Source: Flammula alnicola (lineage: Eukaryota > Basidiomycota > Agaricomycetes > Agaricales > Strophariaceae). From it: 64,000 bases of DNA. Position numbers and translations under genes: made by a program. Positions 11,916-24,311 of this stretch are shown here, in pieces. The stretch lies in NCBI GenBank assembly GCA_015499995.1, contig JADNRV010000225.1, forward strand, positions 1-64,000, written 5' to 3'. The number at the start of each line of letters is the position of its first letter. Position 1 is the stretch's first letter. The notes below the pieces were generated by a model that saw nothing but the letters and a program-made list of their open reading frames with translations, did not search any database and was not told the DNA's origin.

Positions 11916-11923
11916 TTTATATA
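11916..11923 (-). promoter_or_regulatory. TATA box of the small secreted protein gene
   Basis: TATATAAA on the minus strand, about 190 bp upstream of the ATG at 11728, in an otherwise GC-rich stretch. Confidence 0.5.
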
Positions 11924-12388
11924 CTTGCCTCATGTTGATTAGTGATGTTTGCAAAGTGGCGCGCGGGAAATGATGATGATGAGGTTGACTTGATAGTTGG
12001 CATATCTACCGCCAGTATCGCGCTACCGGCGCACGTGTAAAATTAGCGCTGGTGAACAAATTCGTCGTCCATAATACTTGCAGTGGGGTTTAAATCGAAG
12101 GCGAGAAACTATATCATATGTTTAACGAAATGTGCGTCTCGATGATACTACTCCTTACTGGATCCGGAAATTCAAGGATTTAGATGCTAACAATTGCCCA
12201 GAGTTTAGAAACGTCCTATGTTCCCCATCAACGCGCTCATCTCCCTGCATAGCCATGATAAATGTTTGTCGCAACGTTGGGCAAGTAATGACACTCCGAT
12301 ATCCGAAGACTCTAGGATACATAAGAACATCGCGCCCTATTTATAGCAGTGGGAACGCAACTACACAAAGATCCATCATACGGCGATA

Positions 12389-13181
12389 TCAAACAATTCT
12401 CTTGAAACTCGCATGGACCATCTTGATATTCACGGTCCCAAACAGATTCTGAATGGGCCTTTCGTACGAGGACTCGCCCACAACTTCGAAGTGTCTCTGC
12501 AAAAAAGAAAGTTAAAAGTTGCGTAAACACGTAGCATTAGGTCTTATCCAATTCTCACCTTCGTACTCTCCCATCCAAGGAACAGATAGAACTTCTTCCC
12601 CGGTTCCTCCCTCGTCTCACCCCACGCAAGAGGCTCATACGCCCCCTCCGCCGCCGTGATCTTCGGACCCAACACCGCCAGCACCGCGGCCAGATCATCT
12701 TTCGTCTTCCCCTCCTTCAGTGTCATGACCATGACCTCCGTCGTCGGCGCGGTGAGGGCGCCGGCCTTGGGATCCGCGATGAAATCAACGTGAAAGGACG
12801 ATCGTTCACCTGCAGACGCGAATGCTGGCCCAAAGCCGACGATTTGCGGGTATCCGGGACGTTGGGTCATGGCTTTGTGGTGTTCATAGGTTTCCCATTC
12901 TGTGTCCAAAAGGTTCAGAATTCAACTGGTCAACCAACTCGGAAGTAATAGCGTCTCACCGGCGACGATGAAGCCAGTCTTTTCCTCCTCTGCCAACCCA
13001 GCGAATACACTGCAAGTGCAAACGCGTCAGAACTTAGATGACATGCTCGGAAGGTACCCCCTACTTACCTGGGCAAACCGTCGACGGTACTGAGGAATTC
13101 CGCCGGAGCCTTCAACACTGTGGCAGAATCCGTCACAAAGGCTTCAGAGGCAGGGAAAGTGATGATTTCGTAGAGCGGCAT
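12389..13181 (-). CDS. dimeric alpha/beta-barrel (ABM-like) protein
   Basis: Small cytosolic protein resembling fungal antibiotic-biosynthesis-monooxygenase-like ferredoxin folds of unknown substrate. Four exons (13069-13181, 12960-13009, 12559-12899, 12389-12496) with clean GT-AG introns give exactly 203 residues. It starts MPLYEIITFPASEAF and ends VNIKMVHASFKRIV. The pattern is two repeated halves, each with a strand, a charged helix and a strand (for example EVMVMTLKEGKTKDDL and KFYLFLGWESTK), as expected for a dimeric alpha/beta barrel. The reading frame is intact. A TATA box at about 13275-13283 lies about 95 bp upstream. No catalytic residue can be named, and other members of the same fold are stress or catabolic proteins, so the role is open. 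Confidence 0.75.
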
Positions 13182-13274
13182 GCTAGTACTAGTTATTTCT
13201 TCAAGGTGATGACTGTGGCTGGTGTGTGGTATGTGAAAGGGATGTTAAGTACTTTTGCAGAGAAAGGACGCGGG

Positions 13275-13283
13275 TTATATATA
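13275..13283 (-). promoter_or_regulatory. TATA box of the ABM-like gene
   Basis: TATATATAA read on the minus strand, about 95 bp before the ATG at 13181. Confidence 0.55.
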
Positions 13284-13721
13284 CCCGCAGCCGCTCGCGC
13301 TTGCCAGAGCAGGCGGTCCAGACGCTGAGCAGCGAGCGGTCAAAGTGATCTACTGCATTTCTCTGCAAACAAAATTTGTAAGTAAGTAGCAATAGACTGG
13401 ATTTGTGATTCCCAACCAAAGAAGTAATCACTTTCGGGAGGTAAGTCGCAAACTCGTCCATGGACATGCCCGAGGTTAGTCAGACAATCCATAGGATAAG
13501 TCAATATAGGTATGTGCAAGGATGACTAGCAGTGAATGGCCTCAGGTATAACTTATGTGATTATTTGTGCTCTTAACAATCACTTTTGCGAGATGGCCGA
13601 CAATTTGCAATCCAATTGCTTGTGCCAAGGGAGAGCAGTAAGAGGGCCCGGGCTACTTACTAGCAGGAGATGATCAATTGATCAGTTGCGGTATGGATCT
13701 ACAGAACGACTCGGAGTGAGA

Positions 13722-13749
13722 TTAGATTAGATTAGATTAGATTAGATTT
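13722..13749. repeat. (GATTA)n microsatellite
   Basis: About five copies of a 5-bp unit (GATTA) in an otherwise gene-free stretch (13182-14016). A shorter version occurs at about 18340. Confidence 0.8.
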
Positions 13750-14016
13750 CGGCTGTGCTCTACGACTCCTTACGCGTACGTTTTACATATCAGCTCTGTT
13801 TGCGATAGTTGAGGCTCTTTACGGAGGAATCAGTGCTTATTTGGCCTTCTGTCGTCCTTGCAGATATAGTTCGTTGGATTTAGATCGCACAAAAATATCA
13901 GAGAAAAAGAAAATTCCAAATATTATTGAAGAGAGGATACAAAGCACAGCCTTGACATACGAGAGAATCTATGCATTGAAATTTTTAATAAATAATACTC
14001 CTCAAGAGCTCCATAT

Positions 14017-15111
<1,095 letters not shown>

Positions 15112-16329
15112 CTAAAACAATAAGTAGTCAAGGGTGCCTAACGTACAGACTCGATGAAACATGAAATCGTGACATAGGCGAGAAAAAGCTCACTGGCTGC
15201 GCGAAAAGAGTTCGAAAGAAGGGGGGGGGGGTTCGAAGGTAATTATCCGATGCCAACGTTTAGAGCTCTGAAAGCGACATCCATACCCCAGATGCACTCC
15301 CACAACCTGCTGCGCTCCAGTAGCCTTGGTCTTGATCGTAACCAGAGAAGGATGCAGATAGGCGTACTTTCACGGAAATTTTGGCGGGAATACAGGGGAA
15401 GGCATGCAGGAGAGGCGTTTATCATAGGGCTCCATGCGTAATTTTCGGTGGCATCTTTGTTCTTCTGTCCAATCTGTCGAGCCGCGACGCATATTCTTCG
15501 GAAAGACTGCTTCAGAAAGACGGTTGAGATTTCCGCGTACGGAGGTTGGTAGACAGGTTCCTTGAAACATTCGAGGAACATAACGTGGCTCCATTCGAGG
15601 TGGGTCGTCGCCTTAATGGAAGAAGGCACTACTGAGCGCTGACGTCTTAACGGAAGGCAAAATGCTATGACGAGGTGCATAGCTGATGTTGATTGCGAAC
15701 CGTGCCTCATTTCTCCGAGGATTGCAAAATAAATATCACGGCTGTTATCTATTTTTTTGTTGCTCTAGAGAAAGTCAGCAACATTCATAGAAGAAGAAGA
15801 ACGGAAGGAGTATGGCGCACTTGTATGTAAACCTCTTCTTCGTAAATGAAAATTCGCCTAGTTTGTGTCCCACCATATCCTGCGTAACGAGTACGGGTAG
15901 GTATTCCTTCCCATTATGTACCATGCATCTCACTCTGAAAAGAGACGGTGAGCTAACTTTGTATTTATCATACATTGAAATGACATACCCGACGAAGTTA
16001 GGCAGGATTGTACAAGACCTAGCTTTAGTCTTTATTGCAACATGGTTCGTCAGAGCTTCACGGAGGTTTTGAAACGGGACGAAGTAAGGGCCTATGGATA
16101 TAGTTGTAAGAAATTGGAAGGAGTATATCACCATCTCACTTGCCTTTCCAAGCTGAACGACCAGATTTCAAGATGATTTGGGTTGGGTGCATCCCGCAAG
16201 TGTGGTTGTCGCTGATATCATTGTCAAAGGCCGACCCTAAGGGACCTTGACTTATCTTTTCCCACGAGAACACGCATCGAGTCAACACCGCCCTTACGTA
16301 CTTTCATTGAAGTTTCATATTCCACTATC
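15112..16329. other. no supported gene; missing peroxidase 5' end expected here
   Basis: The expected first exons of the peroxidase are not found on the minus strand. A frame at 15243-15710 (minus) has no recognisable domain. A G-run at about 15221-15231 could mark a breakpoint or an assembly weak spot. Confidence 0.45.
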
Positions 16330-18115
16330 ATGACCAATATCCCTCCCGAAATCTGGCTTGATATCGCAAGCTTCATACCTAATGAAGTGATCTATGGTCA
16401 GCTTCTCAGCGTTAACAGAGTCTTTTTGCACTTAGGGCTGAATATACAATGGGGAAAAGTGAGAATCGTCTGGGAGAGCAGGAGACCAAACTCTTTGCGA
16501 ATTCCCGAAAGACTCAGGTCCGACTTATACATCTTTTTCTCTCTATGAAGGTTCTAGAGTTTCTGACTATCTTGCCATTGTACAGAGACCCTTTCATTGC
16601 GAAGAGGGTAGAGCGTCTAGATCTCGTGTTGAACTTTAACAACGAGAACTTTAAATTCCAGATGCCGAAGCAGCATGACGAGCAGATGGCCCAACGGGTA
16701 GCTCCGAATCGACTACACCAAACCATCGCAAGGGCATTCAAACCCTTTCGAAGTGGGAGGCAATTGCAAGGACCATCGAAATGGGAGCCCGCGACAACTT
16801 CCAGCCCTTTCGACGACTCTTTAGAGGCGATCATCAACTGTATAGCCACGCTTCCGCATGTGGCAGAGTTCACGGTGGACACTTGGATCGCAATGGACAA
16901 GGCATTACCTCTACCGAACAAACTGGATTTCCTTTTTGCGACAAGTTGGTCTTGCTTTAGTGCAAACCTGCGTTTTCTTTCCCTCGAAGGGGAGCTGCCC
17001 GTTTATCAAAGAATGGCGTTATTGAAACCCACTTTCAATAGCTTGAAAGGCCTGCAAATCTCGCCTAGCTATAGTCCAGCTCACCTCCCCGACGGACAAG
17101 ACGGCGCCCTTCTCCAGCTTGACGATCTGCTTCTTGACACTCTCGTCCCTTTCATCAACAGCGTCAGTCCACAGCTCGAAACCCTGGGGCTTAAATTGTG
17201 GGGCTTCTACGATGTTTCCGACTTCTTCAAACAGTTGTCCGAGTGTCCGGCGCTTAACAATCTGGACATCCATCTATTCGGTGCCCCCCTTCGAGATCCT
17301 TCGGGTCTCAGAAAGTTCCTTTTCCACGCCTCTCATACCCTCCACAAACTCGAACTCTACCTCAGCTCTATTGGGGATGAATCTTCCCAATCTCGCCAGG
17401 CCTTGAGCGAATTGATCCTTGAGTGCGCCTCGGACAGGGCATGCTTTTCACGCCTACGAAGTCTTAACATCTATCCAACGAGACCAATTCGCATAGACGC
17501 TTTGGTTGCGTCTATTAAACAGTCCTCGAGGACCCTCACGGAGCTTACAATTTCCCGATATCTTTGCTCCCCACATGAGACCGAGATGATCGTAGACGCT
17601 TTATCTGAATGCCCTGATTTCTCATGCTTATCCCTCGACATTAAGACGCTAAACATTTCACTATTGGATTACCTAGACATGAAGCTCCCTGGGCTACAGC
17701 GATTTAACATTGTATACGGATTGGGACGCAGCAAAATCGATGTCTTCGACAACTGGCTGATTAGAACACCAAACGTAAGTGTATCTTATGCTCCTTCTGA
17801 TGCTTGAAAACCCATGTTGTTGACGTACGATTTTTTACATACAGGTTGACCTGCTCCAGGATTTACGGGGTCGCTGTTATTCCGAGTGGAAGCTGAACGA
17901 CATCGCAATATACCATGCAAAACAGTCAAGAATAGATGTTCAATTGATGCTCGCTTTCGTCGATAGCATCCCTTCTATCAAGAGCTTTTTTGGAGAGGGC
18001 AATATGATGCAGGTACGTGAATGGTATTTTGGCCATGGCATAAGCAACTACCTCACCACATTCGCTTTAGCCATTGGTAACTGGATTTAGGTCAAACTCT
18101 AACTTCTTTGTTTGA
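16330..18115 (+). CDS. F-box / leucine-rich-repeat-like protein
   Basis: Likely substrate adaptor of an SCF ubiquitin ligase. Exons 16330-16458, 16518-17774, 17845-18012 and 18071-18115 join in frame to 532 residues. The start opens a short F-box (MTNIPPEIWLDIASFIPN), followed by WGKVRLIHLFLSMKVLEFL and DPFIAKRVERLDLVL, the usual transition seen in Agaricomycete F-box proteins. The middle and C-terminal parts show irregular leucine-rich repeats (LRFLSLEGEL, LETLGLKLWGF, LNNLDIHLFG, LHKLELYLSS, LTELTISRYL). The first intron (59 bp) resolves an apparent frame change at 16460. The gene looks intact and lies head-on to a decayed relative at 18565-19721. Its substrate is unknown. Confidence 0.78.
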
Positions 18116-18564
18116 GCTCCATACTCGTGGGCGAGGACGATGTAGATTGAAAATATATTATTTGCGCTTTGAGGACGCAACTTCAATCGCTACAGACAAG
18201 TCGATGCTGGCAGTGAGCCTGTGAGGGATTTCTGTTGATGTAGGCCTGGGAAGAACATTGATATCTGAAATTCTACGACGCGGTACACCGGCGAACATGA
18301 ATTCGGAGAGGGGCCCGTGCAAGCCAACTGTACGTGAGGAATCTAATCTAATCTAAAGTAATTGTGATGCATTCCTGTCTGCGCGATTGGAGAATGCTCC
18401 TTATCAGTGCGATGTCTGAGGAGGGGATCCGATGTTTGCGAAAGCGCGCGGCGTTGTCCCATTACACATTTACACTCTCTAAATATTGTTCTTTCTTTGC
18501 AACGCAATCATTCAAGCTCAAGCGAAGGAAACCAATACGGTGTAAGTATTTGATTTCTCAGTCT

Positions 18565-19721
18565 TCATAGCTCTCCGTAAAATGACCATCCTAGCTCTCC
18601 GAAAAATGGCCATCCACTCCAACGCACCTCATCATAGCAAAATAAGCGCTGAATCCGAGTACCTCCTTCCCATCGTTCATACTTTCTTTTTGACTTCTCG
18701 TCCTCATGAACAATATCCACGCGTGTAAGATGTGGACACATCTCAAAAAACGATCCAACCAGCCCTGGCCGCTCATCCGACGGAATTGGAATACCGCGAT
18801 TCCCGGCGGAGAGCACAAGAACCCTCAAAGGTGGAAGCGTCGGTATGACGGCGAAATCCTATTGGAGCCAATTGGCGTTCAAGTTTAGCGTGGTTGGGTC
18901 AATGGAGACGAAGTCATAGGCAATGCTCACCTCTGTACTTGGATTGACAAGCCCCAAAAATTTCAGAGAGCTGAGAGAGCCGGCCATGAGCCTGAAGCAT
19001 TCGCTACCGTCGTCCAGCTTAAGCGACAACGAAAGGATCTGGCCAAGTTCCTGCCTGATATTGGACATCTGGAGGTGAAGGACGTTCCCTTCTGGCTTTA
19101 TCCAGTGTAAATGACGGATGCGCCTCCCGGGAAGGAGAGCTAGCGGTGTATTTCCATTCACAGACAAAGTGAGCAGATTTGGGACCGATAACGAGGACAC
19201 AGTTGGCGGGTTGGCGGGACGATTACTACACCGCCATCTGAGATGCTTCAACAAGAGTTGACGATCCAAGATGATCCTTATAAATTCACCATCCATCACC
19301 TGCCACCTGTCCCATTCAAGGGTCTCCAAGGAAAACGTGCAATGGTCGAGTAGAGAGGGTGCGTCATGGTCCCTTATAAGAGATCGGCCGTGAAGACGAA
19401 AAACCAACACCTTGAGACCAACCATGCGCTCGAGTCCTAATTTCGTGAGTTTTGGTAGCCTTCCATCCAACGTTCTGTCCTTGATCACGTTTTTACTGTG
19501 AAATACGCGAACGAGATCGGCCAATCGTTGGTTGTCGACGATCGTGGTGAGGAATAGCGTGTGGGTTTTGTCACTGGCGGATGTAAAGGATATGTAGAGG
19601 ATGGCTCAGTTTCTGAGCGCAGAAGCTTGGAGGATAGACATAAGGAGTATAGCGTCGGTATAGAAGTGATATTCTCGATTATTGGACGTATCAGCTCAGT
19701 TGGGACGATGGGTGAAGCCAT
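18565..19721 (-). pseudogene. F-box/LRR-like gene with frameshift and nonsense codon
   Basis: Paralogue of the adjacent F-box family, no longer translatable. It begins MASPIVPTELIRPIIENITS (F-box) at 19721. Near 19601-19606 the frame must shift by one base to continue into the conserved ILYISFTSASDK and LADLVRVFHSKN blocks. The frame then runs through LRR-like segments to an in-frame TAG at 18859-18861, directly after NANWLQ, and continues without a frame change into DFAVIPTLPPLRVLVL and ERPGLVGSFFEMCPHLTRV. The TAG is one C-to-T step from CAG (Gln). The 3' end contains a short tandem duplication of about 24 bp (AGCTCTCCG...ATGACCATCC). A sequencing error could explain one lesion but hardly both. 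Confidence 0.7.
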
Positions 19722-20579
19722 GCGAAATGACTCGCACGTGTTCTACTCTGGTCCGGCTGTCGACCCCCCGATGTTACCGTATTTTCCACGCGCTCGCCGA
19801 GCGCTCATGTACCAGTAATCGTCAGTTGGTGTCCTGCTTCCTTCAGCAGTTTCAATGGTGAGCGTTCGAAACAAGCTGGATTCATTCTCTTTCCTTCCTG
19901 TACCGTATTGTCGTGAGCTCTCCAATAGGCACACGTGGGTCCTTTCCGTTCCACCACGTCCACTGGAGAAGTGTAGAAGAGTCAACGATGACGACAAGGA
20001 GAAGGAATGGTACGAATACTGACAAGTGCACTTTAAGAGGCTATGTACGTGTTCCCTGATGCCTTCTTATTCGTTCGAGTTAGGACGAGCCTCGCTGGTG
20101 TCGTGAGATCGAGAACGGAGGTTGCCTGCACCACCACAGCATATGGAGTACACCTGCAGAGATTTGACGATAGATAAGCGATCAAGAGGATCGTGCCAGA
20201 TTAGTGTGCAAGCAACGCATTTGGTTTCGGCTGAGAATGGGTTCTACCTCAGGTGGCAGAAGGTGACAAAGAAATCGTCAGAACGAGATGCTAGCCTGGC
20301 ATCGCGGGAGACAAAGACCTGGTGGATGCTACCCAAGTCCTCATCATGTAGATTGCTGGAGAAAAACTACTGGCAAGGATAGAAGTGGACGAAACATAGG
20401 AAAGCACTGGAGCCGCGGGAACTTGGAAGTAGAACGTTCGGTTGCCGGCATTGTGAGAAATGTGAGAAAGCAGTATGAAAAAAGAGATATGAAGAGGACG
20501 TGGCTGAAGCGCTGAAGAACGAAGCATCCGCAGGAGTTGTGTTGCGAGGATAGAATGAGATTTGAAATTTGAGCGGATA

Positions 20580-21642
20580 TAGGTTCGGATCAAGCCCTTT
20601 GTCAGCTGCCGGTGTTTATTTGTATATAGTTGCTTTCAGCAACACCTGACAAGGGGCTTGCTTCAAAGTGTCACGATTGAGGGGGTTTGGTCGCTCGCGA
20701 CGCTTGAAGCCATTTCCGCGCGCATTTACCTAATTATGCGCGCGTCTTTTAGTATAACATACGATACAAACATTGTACTACTCACAATCTTTTCAAATAA
20801 CTTTATTCTTGACCTGTGAACTGTCTAAGTAGGTGTCTTGACCCCATTTCCTTTCCTGCCTTCTAGAGAGGGTAAATCTTAAATTTGGACTGTAGCAGTT
20901 TGGCATATCATTTTTGCAGTATATATAAGGATAGATCCCGAGCCTCTTGTGAATAGAGTTTGTATTGCTGTGGCAAAGAGCTGTATAGTAGCGTTGTGAT
21001 ATCGTTTTGCTTACAAGTCACGTGATTAGATACCCCATGAGCGCCCTTTATCCCAAGTGAGATCGATTAACGATTTTTGCAAGATTGCTCTCTATACTCA
21101 GCATATCAATGGGCTCAAAACACCACACCAACCCATATACTCCCAAAAGACAGCCACCGCGCGTAGTGCACGGTGCGCCTTGCATAGGCCTGAACGCGCG
21201 TATGTGACACGCGTGACGCAGCTCATCACGGTGAGCCGGTCGGTCAATGGAAACACATTTCCGACGGCGGGCAGTTCTGTAACCTAAAAATGAGTATCTA
21301 GAACTTATAAAACATATAATGCGGGAGTAATGCCCAAGCGCCCCATGAATTGGTTGAAAACCTGCGATGATAAGTCAAAATTAAGAAATTTGCATGTTTC
21401 GGCCACACATAGTGCTGTACTGTAAACAATTTTTATGTATTTTTATTTTTGAGTAGATAGACACTTGAGAATACATTTTAACTACAGTATGTACTTTGAC
21501 TTTTGTTTGTGCGTCAATTTTTGAGGGAGAGCGACAGGAATAAGTAAACCCCTGATTTTGATGCATTCTGAAGCAAGCCCCTTCTGCGAAGGAGCCGCTG
21601 CTTGCGCTCGCGACCGGAGCACGTGGGCTTGCTCCGAACCTA
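20580..21642. mobile_element. 1063-bp non-autonomous DNA element with 9-bp target duplication
   Basis: Flanked by the 9-bp direct repeat GAGCGGATA (20571-20579 and 21643-21651). Terminal inverted repeats start TAGGTTCGGA and continue into CAAGCCC at both ends. Sub-terminal copies of AAGCAAGCCCCTT recur in both orientations. Copy B of the segmental duplication has the uninterrupted site at about 59849-59860, which confirms insertion. No transposase frame is present. Confidence 0.85.
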
Positions 21643-21804
21643 GAGCGGATATCAGTCGGCCCGAGTTGGCCATTGTTTGTTCCAGACCGGTAACCGGAAC
21701 ACTCTGCGCGGGCATTGCCTCCTCGTTTTGAATCTCTTGGATCAGCGTCAAATTCCCTTTGTCCCTTTGCTTCCTCGTCTTTGGATCTTATTCGTACACT
21801 CATT

Positions 21805-22350
21805 CGCCCTCCTTCACCCCTCGCGAATGTGTTCACTTTAGTAAGTCTCTTCAAGATCTTAATATATTGTGCTTGAGTACTAATATCAGCTTTCAGCTAC
21901 TCTAATCATACAAATTTGGTGCATGCTACTTGACATGGCCCACGCCAGTTAACGCCACATGCTGGGGCTTCTCCTCGCGCTGCTATAAACGAGCCGCAAC
22001 CGAATCTACGACGAATGAGCCGCGTTCAAAAGAGCCAAGGACGACGGCTTCCTACGAGGTACGTATCAGATTTTCGCACACTCCTTTACCCCTCGCGAAT
22101 GTGTTCATTTTGTAAGTCTCTTCAAGACCTTCTTAATATATTGCGCTTGAGTACTAATATCAGCTTTCAGCTACTCGAGCCGTACAAATCTAATACATGT
22201 TACTTGAAATGGCCCACCCCAGTTAACGCCCACATGCTGGGACTTCTCTTCGCACCGCGATAAACGAGCTGCAACCGGATCTACGACGAATGAGCAGCGT
22301 TTAAAGGAGCCAAGGACGACGGCTTCCTACGAGGTACGTATCAGATTTTC
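21805..22350. repeat. tandem duplication of a roughly 270-bp unit
   Basis: Two consecutive units, each running from CCCTCGCGAATGTGTTCA through GTTAACGCC and CCAAGGACGACGGCTTCC to GAGGTACGTATCAG. Copy B has a single unit at about 60000-60265, so the duplication happened after the segmental duplication. Confidence 0.8.
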
Positions 22351-22599
22351 TATTCGATATTCTCTACTTATGCTTCTATCTAGACTATCTTAGGACTTGT
22401 ATCTGCCGACATTCTACAGACGTCTTACCAGCATGTCACCCCTATTGTCCCAAATACAAGCACAAGTCAAGTGAAAACCCCCTGGGCTCCTGCCCGCTAC
22501 GAACCCAAATCCCACGCAAAACGAAATGCCAAACGTGGCTGCGTCCGCCACATGTTCTCAGTGACGCGACTTATGTAGAGGGAGAAAACGTTACCCTTC

Positions 22600-24260
22600 C
22601 TTCCCCTACTACGCGGGCTTCCTTTCGAATTTGAAACGACCAGCGCATTAGCCGCCAAAATTCCAACAGCAATTTTCTCACTTAAGGCCTCTCTATCCAG
22701 GCGTGAGTCTCGTCTACGTGTCTCTATGTCTGTGCGTGAAATGTAATGTCTCAGCGATAGTTTGCGACGAAGTGCCGTGCGATGGGCGGATGGAAGATGG
22801 TACGGTGGCGAAGCATGCAATCTTGCGCACTCGAACAGCAGAGAGAAAGAGCATAGGAGACAAGGGGCAAACAGCGCAAAAAGACGACGGAAAACAAGAG
22901 GTTAGTTATAATGTTTGTTACTATGATTCAGCGGGGGGGTACTTACCTTGTTTCCTAGGTTCTCACTTAACAATACCGCCGCCGTTCCTTCTAAGACCAA
23001 CATTCTCTCGCACGTCCCATCAGCATCCACCCATTCACTTGCTCCTCCAACTGCGAACACAATCGTTAGCCCGAATAGACTCAGTGCAGAGTCTGCACAA
23101 CCCCTGCTACAAACTCGAGAGCGACGACATCATGGTGCGTATGTCTTTCGAGTTACTCCGGGCCGTAGGGTGACTTGTGCCGTTTTGCAGCAATCCGGTA
23201 TCGCCATTGTCGGGCAAGGACAACAACATTGACTAAGAGTCGGCGCATGTCGGGTGCGCGTTCTCAGAGAAAGACCCCAAGTAATAGCCTGCGCGAAGCC
23301 CTAGTAGAAAAACAGCTTCAGCAACCACCGCTCATGTGAGGCTTTGCCCCCTCGACGCTATACTTAGGCGACTACAAAGAGACGCAGAAAAGCCGCAAGA
23401 CGGCCGCGAAGCTGACGAGTCTTATTGGGATAATGAACGAGATACCCGACATTCTTCGGTATGTTTTCTCACCTTGTGCATACATGGCGTATTCTGACTA
23501 CCTTTCCAGGTTCACCGCCTTCCTCCATTCCCAATACATTTATCGCCTGTCTGCCCAGCTCAGGAGGCCACTTCTACGTCACCTGACTGGCAATTCGGAA
23601 TCCTTGGACCTTCTTACCTCTTCCATCGTCGACGACCTCCAGACTCAACTCTGACAAGCCCAATCGCACATATTAGTCACACAAATCACTCCTCCACCCA
23701 GAGCACCAGGAGGACAGACTTCATGAACTGGAGCACGAGCTTCGGGGTGTCGAGAAGGTCAACTTGGACGGTTGTGGTGACAACACACCTCGACTACTGT
23801 CCCAGCCTGCGGAGGAGAACAGGTACCACAAACCAGGAGCGACAAACACAAAAGCTGGAAGTGACGTGTCAGCTTCTCATGAGCTGACTGTTGGCAGCGA
23901 GGGACGGATCTAGGAGGAGAAGGCGGATGCTGTGACAAATTCAGAAGCCGAGGGACAATGCTGCGACGCCGGGACCTCGCTGCTGGACGGCCATGCATTT
24001 CTGGACCTACTCGCATGGGCTTACGGCACTAAGACTCTTACGGCTCGTAAAACCTCCCTTCAACATTATTCAACACATACTCGGAGCTCGTTCTTAGCGT
24101 AACTCTCCCAGGTCACATCCGCCTCCATTACTGCTGACGACATCGAGGCCGAGAACAACGCCGTCTATGAATAGGTCTTCAAGCTATCGAAGCAGGTGTC
24201 AGCCGTATTGGCTATCACCAGCGCCCTCGAGGGTATGCTCAGTGCACGATTCAAGAATTG
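22600..24260 (+). pseudogene. degenerate coding-like sequence shared by both duplication copies
   Basis: Fragments of a plus-strand coding sequence can be followed in both copies (here and at 60600-62450). Examples are the stretch VGKDNDIDYRVAGCRVRV after an intron-like gap in copy B, KQLQQPPLM, KSRKTAAELTSLI, LRRPLLRHLTGNSE and SSIVDDLQTQL. Stops and frame changes interrupt every model, and the lesions differ between copies. The Gln/Leu/Glu-rich segments suggest coiled coil. No family was recognised. Confidence 0.4.
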
Positions 24261-24311
24261 GAAATATCTGCTAAAGAATGTCCTGTCAACCAAACCTTGA
24301 TGCTGCACCAA

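Larger units (their letters stand above)
20048..24300. repeat. segmental duplication copy A (flank of NLR gene 1)
   Basis: Direct, diverged duplicate of 43518-43993 plus 59830-62950. Both begin CGTGTTCCCTGATGCCTTCT and both lead into the 3' end of an NLR ankyrin gene on the minus strand. Differences: copy A carries a 1063-bp insertion (20580-21642), about 24 bp before it not present in B, a tandem duplication at 21805-22350, and lacks about 740 bp present in B at roughly 62172-62915. Confidence 0.85.

Noticed and set aside
15221..15231. G-run considered as a programmed frameshift joining a peroxidase 5' half
   Set aside because: No peroxidase 5' coding sequence exists upstream in any minus-strand frame.
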